Source: Ciona savignyi (Eukaryota > Chordata > Ascidiacea > Phlebobranchia > Cionidae). From it: a stretch of 64,000 nucleotides of DNA. Under the pieces are notes generated by a model that was not told where the DNA came from, did not search any database, and saw only the letters and a list, made by a program, of their open reading frames with translations. The position numbers were made by a program, and so were the translations under genes. Of the stretch, positions 1-13,560 are shown in pieces (the first letter of the stretch is position 1; each line of letters opens with the position of its first letter). The stretch lies in the NCBI GenBank assembly GCA_000149265.1, contig CH003313.1, positions 531,160 through 595,159 of the forward strand, read 5' to 3'.

Positions 1-74
1 TTCTTTCCACATATACCCTCCCAATTATATACAAATATTGTGCTCTATTCATACAATTAATGTCGATACTACAG

Positions 75-1539
75 GACGGCAACTTCGAGTACCACAGTGA
101 AGATGTATTTCGGCCGGTTGAACCCGTATGCCACTCGAGAACAAGAACCACATGTTCAAATTAGAGATGCAGTTCAGGTAAAGACTGTGTTTGTAATGTG
201 CATTTCACCGTTGAGGTAAATGGTTCAAACCTTAATCTGCCTACTTTTTTTAAACTGAACCATTGTTACCTCGAGGATTTAAATTGAACAACGTAAGCTG
301 TATAATATGAAAAACCATAATAATTTCAAAACTATAATATTTAATTAAAAAAGCAAGGATTTGTTGTACCTTTATTATCTGGATTGTTTTGAATGCAATT
401 TGACAATGTTAATTACAATTATGATCATAAAAGAATCATTTTTATCTCAATGCTCTCACTATTGAGTGTTACAAAGGGTAATAAAACTTTAGTAAAACTT
501 AATCAAGTAAACATCCATTAACAGCCTTACCCAAGTACATAACTGCTGAGAAACCGGCCATTTAAGATCGAGCTAACCACCTCTTTGTTCATGACCTATG
601 TTTTTATACCAAAAACCATTGGGGCTAGACAATCAATCTTGAAGTTATTATATCTAACTTCTATTTGAATGTTGCCAGCTTATCCTGCATGAAGAATGGG
701 ACAAGAACCGGTTCCCGTACAATGACATCGCTTTATTGAGAGTGGGAACCGCTGTCAGATTTAACCAGTTCACCAACAAAGTTTGCCTTCCTAATGGGGA
801 ATCCCCATCACCTGGAACCCGGTGCTGGGTGACTGGCTTTGGGACTACAGGTAATGATTTCTATGTTGTTCAAAAATATGGCAATTATGGATCATTAGTG
901 CTTTTACCAAAGCAAAAGAATTGATGGTACAAAAAGCTACAATCTTCTGTTTTAACCCCTTAGGCTTACCCATCTTTATCATATGAATCCTGATATTTCA
1001 GCATACAGAGGCCCAGCAGCAAAAATACTTCGTGAAGTGAGCCTCCCTATTGTTGACCTGAACACTTGTGCAAGATCATACACTTCCACTTCATATCCGA
1101 TCGACCAGCAAAAGATGCTTTGCGCTGGATACGCCCAAGGAGGAAGAGACGCTTGCCAAGGTAAGTAGAAAATTTGTCTGGCCGGTTAGCTTGGTGGGTT
1201 ATTGCGTCGGCTTTCAGTCAAACGGTTGTAGGTTGAAGTCACTAGGTAGTTAGGTTTGTTCATGGGCAAGACACTCAACGGATATTGCCTAAACCGTAAT
1301 CGCTAAAAATGTTTAATTTGTGTGTTTGTGATTTCTATATACAGGTGACTCTGGTGGCCCATTGGTTTGTCAAAGATGCGACTCATGTTCGTGGTATCTT
1401 GCTGGCGTGGTGTCGTATGGGAAGGGTTGCGCAACACCTACATACTACGGGGTTTACACGAATGTGGAGAAGTATGAACAATGGATCAGTAGTAAAACCG
1501 ATATCCCAGTTCATAAGAACAGGACCTGTACTCTTGGAG
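75..1539 (+). other. Gene A protease block (trypsin S1 domain, C-terminal three quarters)
   Basis: Four exons. The first encodes the strand after the catalytic His region ([10 protein letters not shown]). The second carries HEEWD and NDIALL, with the catalytic Asp. The third ends in MLCAGY and GGRDACQ, the S1 pocket with Asp. The fourth starts with [10 protein letters not shown], the nucleophile Ser, and ends the domain at [14 protein letters not shown]. Exon boundaries match those of gene B exactly in phase. Confidence 0.93.
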
Positions 1540-4500
1540 GTAATACTTTTTTCAATTTATTTTATTTTACTCGAATTTTAAGCACTATTAAATAAATATT
1601 GGGAAGGCAGTGACTTGAAATTAATTACAGAAAAACTTTTTTAACTTAAAAGTCAAGGAGACAGCAATAAAACCCAAGGGTTAACTAGTCTTGGTGTCTC
1701 CTGAATATTTCAAACCAAATTTTTAAACTTACAAAATAAATATTACAAACTTAATTAATTTTGTATGATTTATGTTCCTTTACATTTTATTTTTTAATTT
1801 ATTTAAATACAAACCAAAACAAATTATTCATATTGTGACCCTTTAGAAGATAATGTATGATTATATAAAAAGAACAATAATTTATATTTCAAACCTTTTC
1901 AACTTTAATAACTTGACAAAACGTTTTTTATTTTTTTATAATGAGATCGTTTAATGTTTTTGAATAAAAAACAAAAGTTAAAAACGTTCCTATTCATGGT
2001 CACATTCTGCACAGTTGTGTCCCTGGGCAAGGTACTCTTAGATTATTACGAGATGTGGTTGTGTAAACAGAAAACCCAAACTCCAAATTTTGTAGTTGCG
2101 GCGGGTTGGACCCTGTGGTTATCCTGGGACCAATGTAGCACAACCTGCGCAGCTGGGTCACGTAGCCGACGACGCTCTTGTATCTCCGGTACAGCGGGTG
2201 GTCCAGGGTGTCGGGGTAGTAGTGAACAAACTGAATCCTGCAACACCCAGCCATGTCCAGGTGATACACCTTAACTTATTGCGAAAACATCTTTATTTAC
2301 AAGATTTGGAAAATCACTTTGTCATGGGATATGCAGGTTCATCCCTGTAAATAGGTCACCGCAAGGGATGTTAATACGCAAACAATCAACAGTTAAATTC
2401 TTTTTACCTTGTTTTCACGTCTGGTTACTGGAGATTTTGCAGTCTGTTTTATAGGATTAGATTGGAAAGTTTTAACTGTTTTCGTACAAACCATCATTTA
2501 CGGGCTCTGTAAATGCCCCATGAATGTTTTATCCAATAACACAACTTGAAAGCCATCCTACTAATTGACAAACAGCGGTCACAGTATTTTGCTGTATTAC
2601 TTCACTACAGCACTTAAGTTTAACTTGTTTTTCCACAGCATGGAGTGTGTGGGGTGAATGGGAGCCATGCACAGTAAGATGTGGGGTGGGTGAGAGGGTG
2701 AAAAGTCGACAGTGTGTAAATGGGAATATTGGAGATGTGGGTTGTGAATCATCTGGAGCCACTATTACCGAGGTCAGTTTAATTCTTAGTAATGTTCAAT
2801 ATGTCAGTCCATATCCAATTCTATGGTGTTTGTCTTTAAAATTGTTCTGTACGAACATTACTCCAAATCTATTGTATAGTTAACAAGGCGCTAAAGATAG
2901 TTTCTTTTTAGAAGTTGTCTAACATTTCATGACTGTGGATGTCGTTACATAATAGGATAGATAAGTTTTTGGTTTGAAGTTTTGAATATAGAGTTGGTTT
3001 TTAAAACATCGGTAATTGCTATGAAAACAGAGAACATTACAGTTATGGTATTCACTGTGTTTAAAGGCTATAGTTTGCTTATAAAACACGATTTGGAAAA
3101 GACTTTCTTCTTATATATAAAGCTAGAATGCTTTTCAGTCTTGCAATACATCACCCTGTGCTACGTGGTCCATGTGGGCTGGATGGTCAGACTGTACTAA
3201 TCGTTGTGGTGGAGGGACACGGTTTTCTACCCGGACGTGCAGTGTTGTTGGGACCCCCAACCCATGCGAAGGTAAATTTAAGTTTAAATATAATTTTGAA
3301 AGATAATGCTTAGCAATTGTTTTGGGAAAGCTTCATACTTGGTAATGGTAATCTCATGATGTGGAAGTGTTGGCATGAAAGCATAGGTTTAAATCAGAAT
3401 ACCACATATGTAAGTTTAAGTTACTGGGACTATTGAAGTCTACTGTACTTGATTCATATATTGCTCTCATGCAATGACCACTATATGCTTTGCTAATACT
3501 CACTGCTTGCAAGAGGCTTTGGTTAATCTTGACACTTAAGGACGAGACATAAAAATCATATGCTCAACATCTATTTGCTCGTAGGAGCTGCAACAAAGAC
3601 TGAAGAATGCAACACAATCCAATGTCCAACATGGCGCGCCTGGGTCTGGTCATCATGCACTACAACTTGTGGTGGGGGTATGCAGAGTGGGGTGAGGACT
3701 TGTAATCAATATGGGGGGAACGTGGATTGTGAAGGACCACAAACAAGAACAAAACCCTGTGAAACAGGACCTTGTCCCCGTAAGTTCTTGGTTGTACTAA
3801 TAACAATGATGATATGATAACTTGTCTGGTTAAGTTCTAAGTGTTCAATCCCTTAAATGTGAAAGAATTTTTTTAATTAAACAGCTGTAATATTAACCTT
3901 TTTAGCAGGCTTGCCTTTGACTAAATTGCATATCACCACTATCTGTACTTGCATGCTGCTTCAATATAAGTCAAACAACTCCTGAGATTTACTTTTTAAG
4001 CCATGGTTGATAAATCTTAGGTTGGGGTGAATATGGTACATGGAGTGATTGTAGTGCCTCTTGTAGTGGAGGAACACGAACAAGAACACGTCCATGTGTG
4101 GATGGGGTTATTGGCAACATTGGATGTACATCTGGTGATGAAACTGAGCAACAGGTTGGTGGTTTGGTGCATTTGTTTAATAAATCAATATGACAACAAA
4201 ACCCTAAATTGAAGCAAACATTATGCTTTTTAGACCTGCAATACAGAAGTATGCGGTACATGGCAACAGTGGTCATCGTGGTCCCAATGCAGTAAATCAT
4301 GCAATGGTGGGACCAAACAATCCACCCGACAATGCAATGGAGGGGTTGTGGGTCAAGGTGGTTGCCCAGGCAGCAGTACAAAGACAGAGGATTGTCCATC
4401 TCGACCTTGCCCAGGTGGATTTAGCAGTTTAAAAGTTAAAAAAGTTTAAAATACTGATTTAACTTAGACTATCTGTATCAAAAAATAAAAATTACGCTAA

Positions 4501-7500
4501 CTAATCTGTATTGAAAAAAAATGGGCCACTTCTTACCCAACTTACATTTAAAATTCTGCTGTCAATACAAGAACACAATTTTATATTTTATACAGTTTCT
4601 TTACTTAAAAGAAACTAATAATTGCATTGTTTATCAGTATTCGATCTCGTATTTTCCAGTTTGGTCTGAATGGTCTGATTTCTCGGAATGCAGCAAATCA
4701 TGTGAACGTGGCTTGAGAACACGCAACCGAACCTGCCTGAATGGAAATGTTGGGGACATTGGGTGTCATATTGGACAACCTTCAATGAACAGAGTGAGTT
4801 GATGTTTAGTTAAATTAAGAAAGCTAATTGTAAATTTAAGAAATCTATAACCTTTGACCTGATTGTTCTAGTTGTGTATTTTAAGATACTATGTTTACAT
4901 AAACTTTAGCTTGATTGTTCTAAATAAAATATTTTACCTTACAGCATTCTACATGTAATTCTTCCGTATTTTGTTTGCTTGACTCCCAAACCAATTTTAA
5001 CTTTTCATTTGAGACTGCACCTTTTTTTCAGTAACACTTTGTGTTAAAAAAGTGACAATGGTAAATTAGGACCGGTCTGGTATTATTTTAGTTTTTTACA
5101 TAACAGCAGTTCTATTCTCTAGATATGCAACACCCATGCTTGTCCACGTTTCACATCATTTGGGCCGTGGTCTGATTGCTCGAAAACATGTGGCAATGGG
5201 ACGAGTGAGAGAGTAAGGACGTGTAGAAATGGGGTTGTTGGTGATCTGGGGTGCAGGGGCCATCTTACACAAACCAAAGCATGTAACGCACAAGATTGTC
5301 CATGTAAGTGCTTTTTAAATATTTATTATAATTATATTTGTACCTTGTTCTGACTATCATCAGCTAAAAAGCAGTTAAATTAAAACCATTTGGTAGCTGA
5401 ACAGTGTGATGGCAATGGAAATATTTTGCACGTCTGCATTTTCCCAACTCTCTGAATAAACCAAATCCTATTCTAAGTAACCAATAATACATAAGGTTAT
5501 CATCCTATGTTTATCCCCATGGGTGGAAAAACACAGGTTGTTTTCTCTGATATTAATTTTTTAGTTAATTACTTCCATGACTTCAGATTTCAGTATATAC
5601 TCTTCATGGAGTGCATGTAATGCAACTTGTGGTGGTGGATACCATTCTAGATCAAGAACTTGTGTCAATGGAATTGTGGGGAATATCGGTTGTGTGGGGG
5701 ACACTGTGGATCACAAGGTTAATATATGGATAGACTACTCATATGAATCACTATGAGTGGGAAAACGATGAGCATTATAACACAATTGATAGTAATCTTG
5801 TCCACAGATGGTGACCAGACTTATCGTGTATGTTTTTGAATATCCCTTTGCTTATTAAAATACCTTTGCCATTAGGTGAAGGATAGTGACTAGATAAGTG
5901 CTGGGTTCGATCTGTATCATTAACATCATTACATGCAATTATAGCACTTAACTGATGCCGGGTGGATTAAACTAGATTATCCAAAACTGAGATGTTGTAA
6001 AAAGTATACCCTATGCAATATCTCTGGCAACTTGACTGTGGGCAATCAATGTTTTGACTTCCTGTCTTATAATTACTTTATACAACCTATGGGAAAATAA
6101 TTATCCTATATACCAACTGTAACCTCATCTCTATAGCCATGCAATGCAGCTCTGTGCCCAATATGGACTGATTGGTCGGAATGGTCAAGTTGTTCAGCCA
6201 CTTGTGGACCGAGCACCAAACAGTCGATTCGAATTTGTTTGAATGCAAATGATGAACATACTTGTGTTGGGGATGAAACCAAAAATGAAACCTGCCAATC
6301 GCCCGATTGTGAAGGTAAGTTTACAAAGTTTGTTTGAAATAGAATGTTTATGTTTGTTTCAGTTTTACGAATGTTAAAAAACAGTATTTTATAATATTGG
6401 GACATTTCTGCTGTAAGTTCAATCAATTATTCAACGGTTTAAGTAACATAAGTACATTGTCCAATAAAACATATCCGACTAGTTCTTGGCTTATGGCTGT
6501 CTTTGTAACTCAGATTACAACTGTCTATGTGCTTAAATTAGGTAAAACTATTTAAAAGTAATAGGAACAGGTGAACAGCAACATGTTTGTCATGGATAAA
6601 GTGGGTCTAGTATATCTTTTAAAACATTGCTTTAGCAATTTGATGCCGTTTATAATAAAACATTAAATTACAGGCGACTACAGTACATGGGGTGCTTGGA
6701 GTGAGTGTAGTGTCACATGTGGCTCTGGAACAAAGGACAGGCTACGCACATGTACTGGTGGTAGCTGTCTTGACCCACTAAGTGAAACTCAAAACTGTCA
6801 AGTTGTCGAATGTGGTAGGTTCAGTGGTTTTTTTTTTTAGCTTGTATATGATACAAATGTTTTTCCGAGGGGTGTGATAGGCCAATAACACCCATATGGT
6901 ATGCTACAGGTAATGCAATGTGTTATATGTGTTGGATACAATATGAAGAACATTACTACACCATTTAAATCTACTGTGTCAAAAAAGTGGCTCACCCAGT
7001 CATGGTCAAACTATGGCCAAATCCGACCTGCTTGGATTTTTATTCTGGCCCGTCAGATCGACATGTTGCAAGGATCATGTCAGACAATCCTGACTCGGTT
7101 ATTCAGTTATTTCTATTTAAATATGTTCATGCAGTTGGCGAATGGACACAATGGACGGCATTCTCACCTTGTTCGAAATCCTGCGGCACAGATGCATTTA
7201 AAGTGAAGACTCGACAGTGCCTGGTAAACCAATAGTTATGAAATTGTCAATTTAAACTTGATAACTATCAATAAGTAACAACTGCTGTGGTAATGGTGTA
7301 TTAAAAACCTTTTTTATTGACAAATATGCCACCTTAGATCCTTACTCTAATAGAATAATTTATGAATTTTCAGAGTATCTCATGTTCACAGTTCAGTTGT
7401 CAGGAGCTCTTGCAGTTTATTCAGTATTTGATACCTTCTCACTTTAAAATCTTTAAGCTCAAAGCAACACTTTTTAAGTACTTTGCACGTGGTTGTTTGT

Positions 7501-10500
7501 GCTGAATGCAACATTTCCACATTCGTGTAATCCTAGCTTCAATAGAAAAGGGTCAGACATAGATTTAGAACCACTTTACCCCATTTAATCAGTGGGTACA
7601 GGTATGACACAGTCAACGGGCTAGCAGCTTGTTTCATTTTACAAAAATAACTGTCTAACTCATTTACACTTATTTATTTTACTTATAGCCATCAAGACAC
7701 TTGTTTGGATATATAACTGGTGCTGTATACAGAACTGATATTTAAACTTATTTTGAGCATTTAACCTTTTAAGTATTTGTCATTATAAGCCACATATGCT
7801 GTGCCTTCAGCTGGCACTGTAGTAACTCTACAATCATTATACCATGATAAATATAAACATAAAGTCAAAAAATTTATGTTAAAAAAGTGACCTTTTATTT
7901 AATCTAACTTTGAACTATTAATTTCAATATTAGTTATTCAATCAACACATCATCCAGGGTGGAGGAACATGCAGTGGTCCATCGATGATCAACACAACTT
8001 GTGGGGTGGAATGTGTATCTCAATGGACTGAGTGGGGAGCCTGGAGCAACTGTGATAAATGTAAGTCCATCATAAAAGGTTCTGTCGAACTTGATGAACA
8101 AATTGCCTTTACTTAGTACTTATGATCTACATAACCAATTGGTCTTGGGAGTAAAGTTTTCTTAGTTAGTTTATTTTTTTGCTCCTTCACATTACACAAC
8201 AATGTCATATGGCATAATTATTTCAAGTTAGCGATGCAGGATAAAACGGAAAAAATACATTAGTTAAAACACTTCAGTGCATACCCACAGTATAGCTGAG
8301 TAAAAAATGATGTGGCCTTTAAACTTTACATTACAGAAATAAAAAAAATAGATATAGAGCCTTATGACTGTCTATGCAGTTTATCACTGGACAAGGAACT
8401 TTCAAGTAACATTAAAAAGGTTAATTAAAAATTAAAGTATTCAAAACTACTTAACACACTATTGCTACTGCAATGTGGAAGGGGCCAGCTGGCATGATAT
8501 AACTGTAATTTTCCTTAACAGAATAAATTTTATCATGCCAGAGTAGCCATATGGTTAAATAAATCAGTAAGATTGTTGACAATATACAGACAGCCAAAAG
8601 TCCGAAATCAGCCACTGGCTAGACACATGTTTCCTATAGCACGACTCTAAGTGAACATTGTCTGAACCCACTAGATTATTGAGTTGTACTAAAACTAAAG
8701 CAACAACTTAATTACAGTGCGAGGTTACCTGATGATTGTGATAACCCTTTCACGTTTTCCTAGCTAAGATGATAAATCATTATCCTATTTAACTTATATA
8801 CTAAGGCAGTACTTAAAAAGCTATTTAATTAAAATCTATTTAATTGATTTATTTGGGGGGTTATTCACCTCAATACCAGTCAACAAGCATTACTCTACAC
8901 TAAATCGCTACCAACCAAGGCAAACCTTGGTTGGTATATGATGTATATGACGATATTGAAACATACTTCGACCCTTTATGTAATAAATACCAGAATAAAC
9001 AAAGTAACAAATTTTGCAGCCTGTTCGGGTGGAATAAAAACCAGGACAAGAACATGCATCGGTGGAGAGATTGGAAGTTCTGGATGTCCAACATCTGGAG
9101 CCTCAGTACGTGGGGTGTGCAACGAGTCTCCTTGTCCAGGTAAGCTGAGTTTATACGGTGTTGTGGGTTAATTTCAAGTATTTTTGTTGTATGCGTCTAG
9201 CTTAGTTTGATATTGACCCTTTTTGCATTAATAGTTTCTTGTGTAAGAAACTTATTTGTTGCTTTAATGCAGTGAAATTTAATGAATTGATCAAAACCTG
9301 AAGTAATGCCAAATATCGAACGCAATAGTCATTTAATATTGGGTGCATGTTAATCTTACTTATCTGACGGCTCCCTATGTTATAAGGATACAAATCAATT
9401 ACAATTCCAGATTGTGTGGACGCTCCACAAGGAAATTGTGCCAGCTTTTTGTTGACCTACCCATCCTTCTGCTATTTATTTCGAAACTACGCTTTCGGAA
9501 GTTGCGCTGCATCCTGCAATTTTTGCCGTAAGTTTTGCCTCTTTTCTTCTAACTTATAGAATATCAAACTAATATCTGTGTTCCACTGTTTTTTTAAGTA
9601 TCCGGCATTCATAGAATATGTATCTTTAAATTTAATACTATAATGTGTCCAATTAAAAGAAACTTTAAATAAAAACTTTTTTTGGCTCTCAACCATCATT
9701 CTGTGTGTTTTCGACATGCATTCTTAAATTTGTTGAATTTTTTCTTCTGTGCTAACTGTTGTTTTTCCAGTTTTGTATTTTTATTTTTATGTTTTTAAGT
9801 TTTCTTTTAATTTTTAGTCCGAACAATTAGTCTGGTGGTTAAGTGTATTGCCTTTCGAAACTGGTCACCAGCTATTCGGTTTTGTCCTTGGAAAAAACAC
9901 TTAATGGACATTGGCTGAGCCCAGCAGATTAAAAGTTTTTATCAAATTGAAAGGAATGTCTTAATCATACACAACTCACTCCGGTAACCCATTGGTGTGC
10001 GCGAGGTAATCTGACGATTGCCCATGTGTTAACCCCCAGGGTTTTCCTATTCAGGTTTATAAACATAAATGTCCTATCTTATCCTAATTATTGTTATAAA
10101 AGCGAAGCAAATTAAACTCAACTTACTCTTCACACTTTATAATTCCTCCAGTAATACATTTCATGTTTTTGTGGTTTTGCAGATGAGCAATGGGGCACAT
10201 GGACAGCATGCAGTGCCACATGTGGGGGTGGTTCTAGGTCACGAAGTCGGACTTGTCTCAATCTATCTGGTATAGGATGTCACGGCTCACCAAGTCAAAC
10301 TGGCTCATGCAACACCGATTCATGCTCAGGTCAGTTTGGTATATTTAAAAAAGGACACTCATGATTTTAAATTTGGAAAGTTATTAATAGTGATTTAAAT
10401 ACAAGGATAGTGGTAAAATACTTGTAAAGAACGACTTGTTTTGTTGATGAATAATAAAAAGACGACTTGTGTCCGTACAGACTGTTATCAACTGATTCTC

Positions 10501-12924
10501 CCATTCTTAAGTTGGGTTATCATTTCAACATTTCAGTTAAAAGTTTTACTACCACTGAGTTGAAACATCAATATGTTTGTGCAATTTACATGCAGTTGGA
10601 TTAATGGTTAAGTTTAATTCAATTACATGGACATGTTTGCTGTAGATTGGTTATTTAATGTGACCTTTTAACTTTATCATTACAGGGTTCAGCCAATGGA
10701 GCCAGTGGTCCCAATGCACTGTATCATGTGGTGGGGGTACTCAGACGAGAAACAGGGAATGTCCAAGCGGAGTCCAATGTCCCCCGGATGAATTCGGGGT
10801 TGAGGTTGCAGAGGAGCAACCTTGTGGGGTAATAAGCTGCCCAGGGAGATGGTCTGCTTGGGGGAGTTGGCAGGATTGCCCGGTTACATGCGGAGATGGG
10901 CAACGAAGGAAGGAGCGACAATGCATCGGAGGTGTAGCTGGCGGCCCCGGCTGTGAAATCAATAATGGAGTGCTTGGATTCACTCTTGGACCTTGTCAGA
11001 ACAGCCCATGCCCCGGGGTGTGGAGTCAGTTTGTTGAGAGTGGAACTTGTTCTGCTTCCTGTGGGAACGGCACCATAACCATGACCCGGGAATGCATAGG
11101 TGGGGTTATTGGGGGTGCTGGGTGCGAGGGTGAGTCGACGATGATGTCCCCATGTTACATGGGTGAATGCGTGACCTCCTGGCAAGCTTGGGGAGGATGG
11201 GGTGAATGCAATGTCACCTGCGGTGGGGGGATCAAATCTAGAACAAGGTAGGTATAATGTGTTTTAATTATGAGCCTTATAATGTTACTTAAAACAGAGT
11301 CCAACATTTCTCGCTTACTGTGTCAAACTCCCATGCATAAGGTCTTAAAATAGTCTTAAAAGCATTTTTTGTGGTGGTTGATAAAATAATATATAGAAGG
11401 GTAATGACTTAATATCCACGACTTGCTAATGTGAAATCACGTGATTATAGAATATATCACATCACTCTCGGGTTGGGAATATGCTTTCCAATTCAAATTT
11501 CACCACCAGTATTTTATTGCAAGACTGTCAGTTTATGCCTTATGCTCTGCTCGATAAGACTGTTCCCTATATTTGTAATAAATATGTTCATATCCTCAGA
11601 TTGTGTGACAATGGTAGTCCTGGAGATGTTGGTTGTGATGGTTCTGCTGTTGATGTGATGGTTTGTAATCAACTGGTTTGCTCTCAAGGTAAGAACAGCA
11701 AGTAAGAACAATAAAAGACAACCAACAGAAAATTACAAATTTCACATCTTATCATTAGTAACTCTGGTTCCCACAAATGACTTCCCTAATCGGCAGTTAA
11801 ATAGCTGTTTTGCCACAACTACTTCATAGCCAACCAGCAATTTAAGTTCACCTTTGTTAAACCTATCTTAAATGTCCCATTTAATGCATACCTTATGTTT
11901 GCTACACTCTACATTCTTATAAAATATTTCTTTATATATGGAACTGTTACAAAGATTTATTTGCCTAAAATTTGGCCTTTAAAGAAATTTAAAATTAGTA
12001 TAAAACGCACAGTATTTTTACTACTTCTTCCACAGAAATTAACAATAATGGAGTTAGCGGTATGATAGTTATACTGACCTCCATGGAAGGGTATCTAAGC
12101 ATACAATCCTAGAAGCATATAATCTGAAAATATAGAGTTTTCCATACACCAGGAGAGGAGTGAACACGCTAAATAAATCTCCGCCATTTTTTTATTTATT
12201 TTTACTCAATGTGGGTTCTTCACTTAGGTCCTTGCTCTGGACTGGTGAATACACTTCAACCACTAACAACCACATCAAACTGCTACAGTAAAATCAGTTG
12301 GTGTTCAACGTTTGTTCAATACATGGGTGGAGCCTGTGCACGAGCTTGCTGTGAAAATCGTAATGGGTTACAAATAACATTGACCGGTAAGAAATCATTT
12401 ATTGCTTTAAGTGTTTTATTAAGGGCTTGAAGAGGAAAATATGTTAGGAAGAAAAAAATCAGGATAGTTATTGTTATAAATCTACAAAAAATAATACACA
12501 CATAAACCACCAGAAAAAAGTTAGCTGGTTTGCGAGTCTGGGCATGGTTCTTCACAAAGTAGTTTTGTACTAGTTAAGTTTATAAGAAAGAATAAACCAT
12601 TCACAATATCTCCGTGAAGCTGACATTTGGCAATCAGTTTTCTAACAGCTATGTAATGGCTGGATTGTTAACACAATGGCAGATAAACATTACAAACCCA
12701 TTGACAATACTTAAATGCCTATCTTAACCTCTGTACTTGTAAAACAGTAGTTAAAGTGTATTTGTTTTTCAGTGTGCCAAGACACTCCTAAATACAGCGA
12801 TTATTGCCAAGGACAGCAGCAATATTGTCAACAGAGTTCACTGGCTACAATAGCCAACCCAGAATATGTGTCATTTGTCTACCTAAACTGTGGAAAATCG
12901 TGTGGGTTCTGTCGCACTGGATGA
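75..12924 (+). CDS. Trypsin-like serine protease with ~18 TSP1 repeats and ShK domains (gene A, 5' partial)
   Basis: Predicted secreted multidomain protease; the 5' end lies outside the window. Exons by GT-AG and phase: 75-177, 679-850, 1002-1160, 1345-1539, 2096-2260, 2639-2772, 3139-3271, 3585-3779, 4021-4154, 4234-4414, 4660-4793, 5123-5303, 5587-5717, 6137-6314, 6674-6814, 7135-7223, 7958-8060, 9020-9139, 9411-9527, 10183-10329, 10686-11247, 11600-11688, 12228-12386, 12773-12924. Joined, they read open for 1290 codons to TGA. The first four encode the rest of an S1 trypsin domain: NDIALL (catalytic Asp), then RDACQ, then GDSGGP (catalytic Ser); the Asp six residues before that Ser predicts cleavage after Lys/Arg. 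The exon with the catalytic His must lie upstream. About 18 TSP1 repeats follow (WxxW, then C..TCGGG and RxRxC), one ShK-type domain lies between TSP1 units, and two ShK-like exons end the protein. Family and domains are clear; the substrate is unknown. Convergent with gene B. Confidence 0.9.
1176..1303 (+). repeat. SINE fragment (tRNA-like head only)
   Basis: Starts with the head GGTTAGCTTGGTGGGTTA and continues through the GGGCAAGACACT block. It lies in the intron between gene A exons 1002-1160 and 1345-1539. The tail half is missing. Confidence 0.6.
2096..9139 (+). other. Gene A TSP1 array, first 13 repeats
   Basis: Fourteen exons encode consecutive TSP1 repeats, each with a Trp cluster such as WSVWGEW, WSMWAGW, WQQWSSW or WTDWSEW, then C(S/T)xxC and a basic R-x-R-x-C strand. 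Several repeats are cut in the middle by a phase-0 intron, giving pairs of about 134 nt (phase 1 to 0) and about 133-181 nt (phase 0 to 1). The WxxW motifs are potential C-mannosylation sites and the S/T in the C-S/T-x-x-C region potential O-fucosylation sites by family knowledge; neither can be proved from DNA. Confidence 0.88.
9411..9527 (+). other. ShK-type domain exon inserted between TSP1 repeats (gene A)
   Basis: A single 117-nt phase 1-1 exon encodes a six-cysteine domain beginning [13 protein letters not shown] and ending SCAASCNFC, the spacing of the ShK/SXC fold. It sits between the TSP1 repeat ending at 9139 and the one starting at 10183, so it is internal rather than terminal. Its symmetrical phase makes it an insertable cassette. 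ShK domains in animal secreted proteins act in protein binding or channel modulation; nothing here indicates venom use. Confidence 0.8.
9820..10085 (+). repeat. SINE copy in gene A intron
   Basis: Contains the head (TCTGGTGGTTAAGTG), the TGTCCTTGG block, the CATACACAAC block, the AATCTGACGATTGCCCATGT block and a TATCTTATCCTA tail. It is nearly full length and diverged. Confidence 0.75.
10183..11688 (+). other. Gene A second TSP1 block (5 repeats)
   Basis: Exon 10183-10329 encodes one TSP1. Exon 10686-11247 (562 nt) encodes three whole repeats ([28 protein letters not shown]) and the first half of a fourth ([10 protein letters not shown]), leaving in phase 2; exon 11600-11688 completes the fourth. 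This multi-repeat exon has no introns between repeats, unlike the rest of the gene, and matches exon 15486-15870 of gene B in phase and content. Confidence 0.88.
12228..12924 (+). other. Gene A C-terminal ShK-like pair and stop
   Basis: Exon 12228-12386 encodes a cysteine-rich unit ([11 protein letters not shown] ... CARACC) that resembles a diverged ShK domain. Exon 12773-12924 encodes a standard ShK domain ([12 protein letters not shown] ... CGKSCGFC) followed by three residues and TGA. The ending matches the ShK-terminated gene B. Confidence 0.8.
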
Positions 12925-12995
12925 AATGTCTCTTGTTTCTACGTACTGTTTGTGCTTTGCACCTATGTTTTCAGCGAACTTTGTATTAAGCTGCA

Positions 12996-13001
12996 ATTAA
13001 A
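12996..13001 (+). terminator. Probable polyadenylation signal of gene A (ATTAAA)
   Basis: ATTAAA lies 71 bases after the gene A stop codon, followed by a T-rich stretch. It is the nearest canonical-type hexamer downstream of the stop. Confidence 0.5.
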
Positions 13002-13247
13002 GTTTTTATTACATAGTGATATATGTTGAATGCAAGGGTAAAGTTTCAGGCCACATTCATGCTACCTACACTAGCATCCTACTCGCATCAGAAATTTACA
13101 GCATAACAGGGAAATGCTGTGGTTAAACATTGGACAGTTTGCAGGGTATGACGCAGTAATTAAACTCGTGTAAAGTGGGGAAACAGAAGTTGATGTAACA
13201 CAAGTAAAAGTTTTCTTCAAACTCACTGGCAATGTTCAAACAAATAG

Positions 13248-13560
13248 ATTGGTATAGGATACAGACGGAGGAGGTATAGGATATTCATGTTTATCCCCGT
13301 GAATGGGAAAACCAAGGGAGTTAACATACGGGTAATTGTCAGATCACCTTGCGCCCATCGTCGGGTTACCGGAGCTATTGCAGTGTGTTGTATATCATAG
13401 ACACGTTCCTTCAATTTGGTAGAACCCATTAATCCGCTGGGTTCAGGCAGATTGGTGGGTTGATGCCATTCAGTTAAAGGGTTGTAGGTTTAAAACTGTT
13501 CACTATCATTTCAGTTGTGTTCTTTAGCAAGACATTAACATTGCCAGAAACCATTAAATT
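13248..13560 (-). repeat. SINE copy, rearranged
   Basis: The first part (13248-13440) is a minus-orientation tail and body. From about 13456 a head-like segment (GGTGGGTTGATGCC) runs on the plus strand. The result is an inverted composite of two insertions. Confidence 0.65.

Noticed and set aside
10724..11185. 153-aa ORF on the minus strand
   Set aside because: Antisense to the TSP1 exon 10686-11247; its composition follows from the complement of Cys/Trp/Gly codons.
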